Below, piece after piece: positions 40,936 through 48,342 of a stretch of DNA of 64,000 bases. The first letter of the stretch is position 1. Each line of letters opens with the position of its first letter. A program made the translations under genes and the position numbers. Below the pieces are notes generated by a model. That model saw only the letters and a list, made by a program, of their open reading frames with translations. It had not been told where the DNA came from and ran no database searches. The stretch comes from Geodermatophilus bullaregiensis (GTDB lineage Bacteria > Actinomycetota > Actinomycetes > Mycobacteriales > Geodermatophilaceae): the NCBI RefSeq assembly GCF_016907675.1, contig NZ_JAFBCJ010000001.1, positions 1,922,001-1,986,000 of the forward strand. Reading direction: 5' to 3'.

Positions 40936-40963
40936 GGGCAGCCACCCGGTCGGGCGGCTGCCC
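40936..40963 (-). terminator. Hairpin between the 21-codon ORF and the GGDEF-EAL gene
   Basis: GGGCAGCC and complement GGCTGCCC around a 12-base loop, 37 nt beyond the small ORF's stop and 94 nt before the downstream ATG. Could be the small gene's terminator or an attenuator. Confidence 0.45.
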
Positions 40964-40999
40964 AGCACACGGCGGAGGGACCCTGCCGGGCCGGGTGGA

Positions 41000-41065
41000 T
41001 CAGCCCCAGCGGGAGATGCGGCCCCAGCGGGAGATGCGCTCGGCGGTCGGGACGGTGGTGTTCAT
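41000..41065 (-). CDS. 21-aa peptide with a doubled RISRWG hexapeptide
   Basis: ATG preceded by GAGGAGG with a five-base gap, a strong ribosome binding site. The peptide is MNTTVPTAE followed by RISRWG twice and a TGA. The two hexapeptides come from a perfect 18-bp tandem repeat (CGCATCTCCCGCTGGGGC). It is too short for ordinary gene callers. It could be a leader peptide for the downstream c-di-GMP gene, a small membrane-active or secreted peptide, or a signal; I do not recognise the family. Confidence 0.55.
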   Translation of the reverse strand: MNTTVPTAERISRWGRISRWG

Positions 41066-41350
41066 GACGCCTCCTCAGGCATGGAAGGACAGCTCTTCAC
41101 ATGCGGGCTGTCACCCAGGCGCGGGGGCAGAGCGTCATTCGTGTACGGACCGCATATAGGACATTGCTGCCACTCCCTCGCGCGTGGCAACCACAGACAA
41201 TGACGAGAAAGTGACACGCCGTGATAATCTTACGGTGCGTGTCCTGTAGCTCTTCGGGGTGTCACCGGGATAGGTGGTGGACGGGACGCGAGGACTAACC
41301 CCCCTGTGGAGGGGCACCCCTCGGGGGATCCGCGCCCTACGCTGCGCGGC
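41066..41350. promoter_or_regulatory. AT-richer divergent promoter region
   Basis: A 285-bp stretch noticeably less GC-rich than the surroundings between the divergent small ORF (minus) and TadE-like gene (plus). It contains CCGTGATAATCTTACGG (GATAAT at 41222-41227, -10-like for the plus gene) and TATATG-like sequence near 41155 on the minus strand. No clear -35 partners. Confidence 0.35.
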
Positions 41351-41791
41351 GTGTCAGCCGGGACGAGGGCAGCAGACCTCCGCGAGCGGGGCTCGGCGCT
41401 CCCTTTCGTACTCGTCTGCTGGCTGGTCGCGGCCGCCATGGCCCTGGGCGCGATCGCGGCGTCCGACGCCTTCCTCGAGCACCAGGACCTCCAGGCCGTC
41501 TGCGACGGCGCCGCCCTCGCCGGGGCCAACCGCACCGACGAGGGCCGCGTCTACGCGACCGGGGTCGGCGGCACGCTGCCGCTGACCGGCGAGACGGCGC
41601 GGACCGCGGTCGCCGACCACCTCGCCGACGGGGGCACGGTGCTGGACGCCTGGTCGGCCGAGACCGACGGCGCGGAGGTCACCGTGCGCTGCGCGCGCTC
41701 GGTCGAGATCGCGTTCGGCTGGCTGTTCCTCGGCGGCCGGCCACTGGAGGTCACCGCCGTCGCGAGCGCGCGGGCCCCGACGCTGCCCTGA
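41351..41791 (+). CDS. TadE/TadG-like pilus-assembly or secreted pseudopilin-like protein
   Basis: 146 residues. After LRERGSALPF comes one membrane segment (VLVCWLVAAAMALGAIAASD) and then QDLQAVCDGAALAGANRTDE, the helical pattern of TadE/TadG (Rv3654c-type) proteins. The rest is a small extracytoplasmic domain with one or two cysteines. GTG start; no other tad genes are nearby, so a role in Flp-type pili is only suggested. Confidence 0.65.
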   Translation: MSAGTRAADLRERGSALPFVLVCWLVAAAMALGAIAASDAFLEHQDLQAVCDGAALAGANRTDEGRVYATGVGGTLPLTGETARTAVADHLADGGTVLDAWSAETDGAEVTVRCARSVEIAFGWLFLGGRPLEVTAVASARAPTLP

Positions 41792-41849
41792 CGGCCCCGG
41801 GACACGGCAGCGACCCCCGACCTGCCGGTCGGGGGCCGCTGTACGGGGG

Positions 41850-41931
41850 TGGCGGGTGAAGGATTCGAACCTTCGTAGGCTAAGCCGACGGATTTACAGT
41901 CCGCTCCCATTGGCCACTCGGGCAACCCGCC
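41850..41931 (-). tRNA. tRNA-Tyr (GTA anticodon)
   Basis: 82-nt class II tRNA: acceptor GGCGGGT / ACCCGCC, anticodon loop CTGTAAA, long variable arm, T-arm AAGGTTCGAATCCTT. Divergent from yajQ, 90 bp away. It is not the integration site of the adjacent element. Confidence 0.97.
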
Positions 41932-42021
41932 GTGGTCCCACGGGGAGAGCGTACAAGACGGGCCGGCGACGGCCCGACGGGTCCCGCCGCGGGTCTCCCG
42001 CGCGCGAGGAGAGGAGCAGAG

Positions 42022-42513
42022 ATGGCCGACGCGTCCTTCGACGTCGTGAGCAAGGTCGACCGCCAGGAGGTCGACAACGCGCTCAACCAGGCAGGCAAGG
42101 AGTTGTCCCAGCGCTTCGACTTCCGCGGCACGAACGCCGCCATCGCGTGGGCCGGCGAGGAGGGCGTCACCCTCACCGCCGACACCGAGGAGCGGGTGGT
42201 CGCCGCGCTCGACGTCTTCAGGGAGAAGCTCGTCAAGCGGGGGATATCGCTGAAGTCGCTGGACGCCGACGAGCCGCAGTCCTCGGGCCGCACGTACAAG
42301 ATCTCGGCGCGCATCAAGCAGGGCATCGAGTCCGACACCGCCAAGAAGATCGCCAAGATCATCCGCGACGAGGGCCCGAAGGGCGTGCAGGCGCAGATCC
42401 AGGGCGACCAGCTGCGGGTCAGCGGAAAGAAGCGCGACGACCTGCAGTCGGTCCAGCAGCTGCTGCGCGGCAAGGACCTCGACGTCGCCCTGCAGTTCGA
42501 CAACTACCGCTGA
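42022..42513 (+). CDS. yajQ: YajQ family nucleotide-binding protein (UPF0234)
   Basis: 163 residues with two ferredoxin-like repeats: [35 protein letters not shown] and the C-terminal [12 protein letters not shown]. In Xanthomonas and Pseudomonas YajQ proteins bind c-di-GMP; here two c-di-GMP enzymes are also in the window. GAGGAGAGGAG precedes the ATG. The last 18 bases plus the next are the attachment core of the element that follows, which leaves the protein unchanged. Confidence 0.95.
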   Translation: MADASFDVVSKVDRQEVDNALNQAGKELSQRFDFRGTNAAIAWAGEEGVTLTADTEERVVAALDVFREKLVKRGISLKSLDADEPQSSGRTYKISARIKQGIESDTAKKIAKIIRDEGPKGVQAQIQGDQLRVSGKKRDDLQSVQQLLRGKDLDVALQFDNYR

Positions 42514-42514
42514 C
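42496..42514 (+). other. Left attachment core (attL) within yajQ
   Basis: TTCGACAACTACCGCTGAC: the codons FDNYR, the stop and one more base. Perfect copy at 59298-59316; identity extends to 21 of 22 bases if the preceding CA is counted (CAG versus CAA). Confidence 0.9.
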
Positions 42515-43662
42515 TGAGGACATACCCACAGCTCAGAGCGGTACTGCGGAGCCACGGTCCGCAGAAATCCGCACGTCGTGCCCAGCGCGGCGGCCATCAG
42601 GTCGCCCGCTGCGGCGCGCGTGCGGTCCTCGGCCGTGGGCCACAGGTGCGAATAGACGCTGAGCGTGATCGTCGCCGAGGAGTGCCCCAGCGCCCTCTGC
42701 ACGGTCACCACGTCGCAGCCGGAAGCGATCAGGCCGCTGGCGTAGAAGTGCCTCAGGTCGTGCAGCGTGTACTCCTCGAGCCCGGCAGCCTTCCGGACCT
42801 GCCGCCACTGGTGGCCCGCGGAGTTCCGGTTCAGCGGCAGCGCGCCGTTGGAGAGCAACCAGTGACCCTGCTGGAGACCCGTGCGCCGGACGTGCTCGGC
42901 GAGGAGGGCGACGAGCTCGGCTGGGACGTAGACGACCCGCTCGGACCCGAACTTGGGTGCCACGAGCTCGGTTGTCGAGTTGGTCTCCCCCTGTAGCTGA
43001 TGGCGGACGGCGATGGTGCGCCGCAGGAAGTCGACGTCCTCCAGCCGCAGCCCGGCCGCCTCCCCCAGCCGCAGGCCGGCGAAGGCGCATACCGCGATGA
43101 ACGGCCGGAACCAGGTCGGGGCGACGTCGAGCGCTCGACCGACCTCCTCGGCGGCGGGGATCGTCATGGCCGCGGCGGCCTTGCGGGCCCTGGGCAGCGG
43201 TACGCCGGCCGAGGGATCCGCCTTGATGATCCGGTCCACGACGGCGGCTCGCATGGCCATGTGGACGTAGTTGTACCGAGTACGGATGGTGCTGGGCGCG
43301 AGCCCGGATCCCCGGCCGCGGGCGGGCTGGGACATGGCCTTGACCCACTGCTGGACGTGAGAGGTTCGAATTTGGCGCATGCGAACGTCGGCGAACGTCA
43401 CGGAGTCGGCCGCTTGCCGAGCCGCGAGCGTGGTCCCACGTTCCCACACCTGCCGGCCCGACCACTCCGCGAACCAGGCCGCGAAGGTGATCTTCCCCGC
43501 GGCGGGGTCAACGTAGTCGCCGGTGACCATGGCAGCAGTGACCTCGTCGAGCCACCGCTGCGCGTCAACCTTTCGCTTGAAGTGGCGGGCGTGCTCCTTA
43601 CCGTGCTCGTCCCGGTACCGCGGTCGGTAGGTGCCGTCAGGCCGTCTCGCGATCGATGCCAT
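42496..43662 (-). CDS. Tyrosine recombinase (integrase), no own stop codon
   Basis: Site-specific recombinase of the lambda-integrase family. N-terminal arm-binding region ([22 protein letters not shown]), SAM-like core-binding domain, then the catalytic domain: Arg in [24 protein letters not shown] (His, Arg), LGHSSATI (His) and the nucleophile Tyr in SVYSHLWP (~ res 350). The frame has no stop before the attachment core: in the integrated state it continues antisense through yajQ to 41551 (703 codons), while in an excised circle it would end after 417 codons at a TGA lying at 59211-59213. Starts ATG 43662, overlapping the relaxase remnant. Confidence 0.9.
42543..42573. other. Probable integrase arm sites, left
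   Basis: TGCGGA (inverted), GTCCGCAGAAATCCGCA: three TCCGCA cores within 30 bp of attL. The right arm has GTCCGCAGAAAGTCCGCA, nearly the same. Arm-type sites bind the integrase N-terminal domain in lambda-type systems. Confidence 0.5.
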
Positions 43663-44645
43663 GGCTCATCGCTCCCTCATCGTCGTGCCTCGACCAACTC
43701 ACTCCGGGCAGTCGCCCAGGCGGACGCTCGCACCTCGGGCGCCGGTCCGGGCTTTGCGTCCACCTCATTCGGGATTCACCGCGATATCCCCAGGCTGGGT
43801 GCGGTGCGCCGTCTGGCGTCATCTGTGGCTCTGGTGGCCGCTGATCGGTCCTCGGAGTAGTCCGGGCCGGCGTGCGGCTGGCCCGCGGGGCCGCCTTCCG
43901 CTCGAGGTCGTCGCGGGCGCGCCAATGGTCCCGCTCAAGGGCAGGCAGCTGGCCCGGCTGGCTGAGCAGCGCGGACTCGGTCCGGAGTTGTTCGATCCGG
44001 CTGCGCGCGGCGGTGAGCTCGGATCGGATGGCGGCGATCTCGCGGTCAGTTGCGGCCAGCTCGGCGGCTGCGGCCAGAGGCTGGGCGGCCTCACCGAGGC
44101 CGTCGATCCAGTTCTCGTACTGACGGCGGGCATCGGTCAGGTCGCGTCGGGCGCGGTCGTGCGCAACTCGGGTGGCGTCTCCGATGGCGGCGAGCTGTGC
44201 GTGTTCGGGGTGGAACTGCTACGCGAGGCGGCGGGCGTAGCGAGCGATGGCGGCCCACGCGCGTGGTGGCGTGCTCGGCGAGCCAGCCGATGATCTGCGC
44301 GGCGGCACGGTCCTGCGCCGCGTCCTACGCCGCTGCGATCCCCGGATGTAGGGCCGCGGCCCGCGACCAGGGCTTCGGCCCGTTGACCACCACCTCGACG
44401 AAGCGCACCGCCCGGTCGTCGGTCCGCAGCCGACCCCACGGCGTGCCGATCTCCGGGTCCCGGCCGGCCACCCACGTCTCGTACCGGTCCCCGGCCAACG
44501 GTTCGCGCTCGGTCAGTCGCCCGGCCTGTGCCGTGAAGCGCCGCGCTACGCGGCTGCCCTCGGCCAAGTAGTAGTCATCCGCTCGCACCCGATCCGCCTC
44601 GAGGTGGTGGCGGGCGCCCGCCGGGGCGCCGACATACACCTTCAT
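43637..44645 (-). pseudogene. TrwC/MobF-like relaxase remnant with internal deletion
   Basis: N-terminal relaxase sequence is readable from the ATG at 44645: MKVYVGAPAG, ADDYYLAEGS, RTDDRAVRFVEVVVNGPKPW, ALHPGIAAA, then an in-frame TAG (44325-44327) where related proteins have Tyr, then DAAQDRAAAQIIGWLAEHAT. Near 44240 the frame shifts into what looks like the C-terminus (WAAIARYARRLA, another TAG, QFHPEHAQLAAIGDATRVAH, coiled coil AELAATDREIAAIRSELTAA, stop 43637). The middle, normally many hundred residues with the helicase part, is gone. A dead mobilisation gene. Confidence 0.7.
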
Positions 44646-44708
44646 TCCGCCACGCAATTCTCGACGCCTCCCAACAACGTCCAACACGCCACCCCTAGAA
44701 ACAGCGAG

Positions 44709-44729
44709 GGGCCCCGCGAAGCGGGGCCC
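44709..44729 (-). terminator. 9-bp hairpin upstream of the relaxase remnant
   Basis: GGGCCCCGC, loop GAA, GCGGGGCCC. Separates the relaxase remnant from the broken gene before it; no T-tract. Confidence 0.5.
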
Positions 44730-44852
44730 GAACTACCACCATTGGTAGCATGCGTGCCGTTTCTCCGCAAATGCATGGACGCTGATGGGAATTACTGCTG
44801 CCCGTTCTCTCGAGGCCGAGCTTCGAAGGAGTGCACCGGGTCGGTGCGTGCT

Positions 44853-45072
44853 CAGAGCGCGAGCGGCAACCCGGTGGTGATCGCCAGAGCGATGAGTGCG
44901 GCGGCGACCGCGTCGACGGCGGCGCAGAACGGCGGCCACCATCTCGTGCCGTTGACGAAATCTCGTGCGGTGCTGCCACAAGTCCTTCAAGCCGTGGGCC
45001 GCTAGGCCGGCCACGAGCAGCCACGGTGAAGCGGAGACCGCGGCGGCGGCGACAACACGAAGGCCGTCGCAA
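44853..45072 (-). pseudogene. Frame-broken fragment of a small membrane protein
   Basis: One frame gives VVAAAAVSASPWLLVAGLAA then HGLKDLWQHRTR; the next frame continues FVNGTRWWPPFC and a hydrophobic AVDAVAAALIALAITTGLPL ending AL-stop at 44853. Together they resemble the C-terminus of a conserved actinobacterial membrane protein with the HGxKDLWQHR...TRWWPPFC pattern. A frameshift lies near 44955. The remaining 44646-44852 shows only the hairpin. Confidence 0.35.
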
Positions 45073-45164
45073 CGGCTACCTCAATTGGGGGTCGTGTCGG
45101 GTGGTCGAGCCTGGGGTCGTCCAGCTGCGCTCGCCCCGGCAGGACGACCGGGATGACCGTGCCC

Positions 45165-45932
45165 TCAGTCGCTGTAGGGCGCGAGCCGGATGGCGAGGTC
45201 GAACGCGCCGCAACGGCGCAGGAAGCGGGCGCGGCCCTGCGGGACGGCGGCGGCCTCGGCGGCCCAGCGGGCCCGGAACTCGTTCTTGAAGCCCCGCCGT
45301 GGCCGCTCAGCAAGCACGGCCGCTACTACCGAGTCGGGCAGCTTCCAGCGGCCCAGCCCGATGACGTCGACGGAAGCTGCTGCCGACAGCAGGTTCGCCT
45401 CGGGTCCGTCGGCGAGGGTTACGTCGGGGCTGTAGTGCAGCGTGATCGCCGTCCGCATCGTCTCGGTATCGGAGATGGACAGTCCGACGGTCTCGGCGAC
45501 CTCTTGCGCGATGCGAGCGCTGGCCAGGGTGAAGTCCACGCCCGGTACGGGCGCTGACAGCCCAGTGTCGTGAAGCATCGCGGCAGCGAAGAGCAGCTCA
45601 CGATCGACGTCGATGTCCTCGAGTGCGGCGATCGCGACGCCGTAGCTATAGCAGCGGTGGGAGTGGTTGAGCACGGCCGGCGTCAATCGTTGGTGAGCGA
45701 CCTGCTCGGCGACGCTGCTTAGTGCCGACGGCGGAGTGCGCAGCGCCGGCTCGGGCACCTGCGCCCGACGTCCGGAGTGCAAGTGCAGCGCCATCGCGGT
45801 GCGGCCGACAGCGTTGACGGCGTGAGCGCGAGCGAGCGGGGCGAGCAACTGCCGCGTCTCCGCACCGCTGAGCCTTCCGCCGGTCCGCTCGCACCAGGCG
45901 ATGCTCCCGAGGCGGGTGGTATTGCCGCTCAT
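45165..45932 (-). CDS. HD-domain phosphohydrolase
   Basis: 255 residues. HD-fold metal ligands visible: His in VLNHSHRCYSYG, the doublet in FAAAMLHDTGLS and Asp in AAASVDVIGLG. Such proteins hydrolyse nucleotides or cyclic nucleotides, or act as small-molecule hydrolases. On the element, read leftward, with no obvious partner; the 173-bp space to the next gene upstream shows no motif. Substrate unknown. Confidence 0.8.
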   Translation of the reverse strand: MSGNTTRLGSIAWCERTGGRLSGAETRQLLAPLARAHAVNAVGRTAMALHLHSGRRAQVPEPALRTPPSALSSVAEQVAHQRLTPAVLNHSHRCYSYGVAIAALEDIDVDRELLFAAAMLHDTGLSAPVPGVDFTLASARIAQEVAETVGLSISDTETMRTAITLHYSPDVTLADGPEANLLSAAASVDVIGLGRWKLPDSVVAAVLAERPRRGFKNEFRARWAAEAAAVPQGRARFLRRCGAFDLAIRLAPYSD

Positions 45933-46105
45933 GAGGGTCCCTCCTCAGCTGCTGCAGCAGGCAGCGGATCTGGTTGTGCCCGGCGACGTCACAGTGGCCA
46001 GGCAGGGCCGTGCTCGCCCCGGCTGAAGCGCCAGGATTGCGGGCGAGCGGTGGGACGTCGGCGAAGAACGGCGTCGTTGAAACGTGCGGTCACCGTGGCC
46101 GGTGG

Positions 46106-46348
46106 TCAGGCCGCGAGGCCGACGGCGACAAGGTTTGCGGCCGGCCGACGCAAGAGCACGGCGCTGGCGACGGCCAGCGCCCGCTGGCGGACGACGTCAG
46201 GGGCGTTGCGGTCGGCCAGGGCGGCGGCGCTGCCCGGTGCGGAGTCAGCGACGAGGTGCGACAGGTGCTGCAGGAGCCGGTCGTGGGCGGCGGGGCCCTC
46301 CTCGGCGATGCGCTCACCGAGCTCGGCGAGCACGCGCGTGGTGGTCAT
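46106..46348 (-). CDS. Hypothetical 80-aa protein
   Basis: MTTTRVLAELGERIAEEGPA then a helical, Ala/Leu-rich sequence ending LVAVGLAA. GGAGAAG precedes the ATG at 46348. Follows the MFS gene on the same strand by 97 bp, so it may be co-transcribed with it. No family recognised. Confidence 0.6.
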   Translation of the reverse strand: MTTTRVLAELGERIAEEGPAAHDRLLQHLSHLVADSAPGSAAALADRNAPDVVRQRALAVASAVLLRRPAANLVAVGLAA

Positions 46349-46445
46349 GACTTCTCCGATCCGAAAAGCTGGGGAGGGGGGGTCGGCTGGCGCGGCCGCA
46401 GGAGTGACCGCGCCAGCCGGGGCGTGCGCAGGGCGTTCGGTGGTG

Positions 46446-47894
46446 CTAGGCGGCAACGAGCTCGGTGTCGGCGCCGTCACCGGACGGGCTGTCCGCCGGC
46501 TTCTTCAGCAACACGGCGGTGAGCACCGCACCAACCGCGGCGATGCCTGCCGCGCCGAGCAGCGCGGCGGAGAACCCGTTGGTGAGCTCAGCTGGGTCGC
46601 CGACCTCGCTGGCGCCGAACGCAGCCGCAACCGCGGTCATCGCGGCCAGGCCCAGCGCGGAGCCGATCTGGTAGCTGGTGTTGACGATCCCAGCGGCCAG
46701 GCCGCCCTCCTCTGGCGCCGCAGACGACAGCGCGGTGCCGAGCGAGGGGATGAAAGCCATCGCCATACCGGCCGCGGTCACCAGCGACGCAGGCAGGACG
46801 TCCACGACGAAGCTGCCGTCGGCGTCGATGAGCGAGAGCCACACCAGACCAGCGGCCAGCGTCGCGAGGCCTGCGACGGTCATCGCGTTCGGGCCGAAAC
46901 GGGCGATGAGCTTCGGGGCGACCGCGACCATCCCGATCATGATCGTGACCGTCAGAGGCAGCAGCGCAGCGCCGGACGCGAACGCGCCCAGACCGAGGAT
47001 CTGCTGCAGGTACAGGTTCACGAAGAAGAACATCGGGATCCAGGCGGCACCGAGCAGCAGCTGCGCCACGTTGGCTGCAGCGAGGTTCGGTGCGCGGAAG
47101 ATGCCCAGGCGCATCAGCGGCTGACGGAGCCTGGCCTGCAGCGCGACGAACGCACCCAGGAGTGCGAGGCCGCCGAGTCCGGCGAGGAGCGTGCTGCCGG
47201 ACGTCCAGCCGGCCTCGGGGGCACGGACGATCGCGAAGACGACGGCGCCGAGGCCGAGCGTGGCGGTGATGGCACCGGCGAGATCGAGCGAGCCGCGGCC
47301 GGTCGTCCCGGCCGGCATGACCGAACGGGTCAGCAGCAGGACGGCAGCTGCGACCGGGATGTTGATGAAGAACACCCACGGCCACGACGCGTACTCGGTC
47401 AGGACGCCGCCGAGGAAGACGCCGGCGGTGCCGCCGGCGGGTGCGGCCGCGCCGTACAGGGCGAGGGCCTTCGGGAGCTCCTTGCTGCCGCCGAACACCT
47501 GGAACAACAGGGCGAGCGCGGCGGGGGCGATGAGGGCCGACCCGGCCCCCTGGATCGCTCGACCGGCCAGCTCGACGGCGACCCCGTTGGCCAGGCCGGC
47601 GACGAGCGAGCCGACGGCGAGGACCACCCAGCCGGTGCTGAAGATGCGCCGGGCGCCGAACAGGTCGGACAGCCGCCCGCCGAGCAGCAGCAGCCCGCCG
47701 AAGGCGACGACGTAGGCGTTGAAGACCCAGCTGAGTTCGTGCGGGTCGAAGCCGAGTTCCGCCTGCATCTTCGGCAGGGCGACCCCGATGATCGAGGTGT
47801 CCATGATGACCATGAACTGAGCGGCGGCAATGAGCGCGAGAGCCAGCCAGCGCCGGCTGGTTGTCGAACTCGCCGCGGGCGCGGTGCTTGTCAT
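46446..47894 (-). CDS. MFS transporter, DHA2 (14-TM) drug-exporter type
   Basis: 482 residues, about 14 membrane helices. Motif A-like GGRLSDLFGARRIF between TM2 and TM3, QFMVIMDTSIIGVALP in TM1 (the DHA2 pattern) and antiporter motif C-like GAAAPAGGTAGVFLGGVLTE. Proton-driven export of organic cations or antibiotics is the family role. Divergent from a small HMA protein; their shared promoter region carries SARP-type operators. Confidence 0.88.
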   Translation of the reverse strand: MTSTAPAASSTTSRRWLALALIAAAQFMVIMDTSIIGVALPKMQAELGFDPHELSWVFNAYVVAFGGLLLLGGRLSDLFGARRIFSTGWVVLAVGSLVAGLANGVAVELAGRAIQGAGSALIAPAALALLFQVFGGSKELPKALALYGAAAPAGGTAGVFLGGVLTEYASWPWVFFINIPVAAAVLLLTRSVMPAGTTGRGSLDLAGAITATLGLGAVVFAIVRAPEAGWTSGSTLLAGLGGLALLGAFVALQARLRQPLMRLGIFRAPNLAAANVAQLLLGAAWIPMFFFVNLYLQQILGLGAFASGAALLPLTVTIMIGMVAVAPKLIARFGPNAMTVAGLATLAAGLVWLSLIDADGSFVVDVLPASLVTAAGMAMAFIPSLGTALSSAAPEEGGLAAGIVNTSYQIGSALGLAAMTAVAAAFGASEVGDPAELTNGFSAALLGAAGIAAVGAVLTAVLLKKPADSPSGDGADTELVAA

Positions 47895-47960
47895 GACGGT
47901 TCCTGTCGTCTGCGATGGACAGCCGGCGGTGGCTGTCGAGACGCAGGTTGGTGAGTCCTC

Positions 47961-48056
47961 CTGTCCTGCCGCTGTCCTCGCTCTGTCGACCTCGCCGCCG
48001 CATCCGCGACAGCTGCGGCCGTCCCAGGGTCGGGTCGGTGGACAGTGGACGGACAG
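47961..48056. promoter_or_regulatory. SARP-type operators in the MFS/HMA divergent region
   Basis: CTGTC at 47961, 47972 and 47983 (period 11; read GACAG on the minus strand toward the MFS gene) and GACAG at 48041 and 48052 (period 11, toward the HMA gene), plus one more GACAG at 48008, 33 bp from 48041. Heptamer consensus (C/G)GACAG(N) with 4-bp spacers. The matching array at 51678-51736 lies in the other divergent region. Confidence 0.65.
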
Positions 48057-48114
48057 CGCCGCGAGGCACCGTGGCCGGCGTCAGGTGAACGCCCGCTGGA
48101 TGAAGGTGAGCGCG

Positions 48115-48342
48115 ATGCCCGAGGTCAGGCTCTCGGTCGGCTCGATGCACTGCAGGCACTGTGTGCGTGAGGTGACCGGCTGGCTCCGTGACGTCGTCGG
48201 CGTGGAGACGATCACGGCAGACGCGACGACCGGCACGGTGGTCCTCGGCGGCACGATGACCATCGCCGACGTCCTGGCCGTGTTCACCGGCTCCGACTAC
48301 GACCCGCGGGTGGTGGATGCAGCGCCGGCTAGTTCGACGTGA
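48115..48342 (+). CDS. Small HMA (heavy-metal-associated) domain protein
   Basis: 75 residues, beta-alpha-beta HMA fold: RLSVGSMHCRHCVREVTGWL with the metal-binding CxxC and VVLGGTMTIADVLAVF. The loop SMHCRHC differs from the MTCxxC of copper chaperones. A typical chaperone/sensor size. ATG 48115 with AAGGTGAG upstream (48100 is an alternative). Overlaps the regulator's 3' end by 14 bp, convergent. Confidence 0.8.
   Translation: MPEVRLSVGSMHCRHCVREVTGWLRDVVGVETITADATTGTVVLGGTMTIADVLAVFTGSDYDPRVVDAAPASST

Noticed and set aside
41850-41931. tRNA-Tyr as integration target
   Set aside because: No second copy of any tRNA 3' segment at the right end; the repeat lies in yajQ.
41551-42495. Integrase continuation through yajQ as true protein
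   Set aside because: It is the antisense of yajQ and tRNA-Tyr; only the part up to the attachment core has integrase character.
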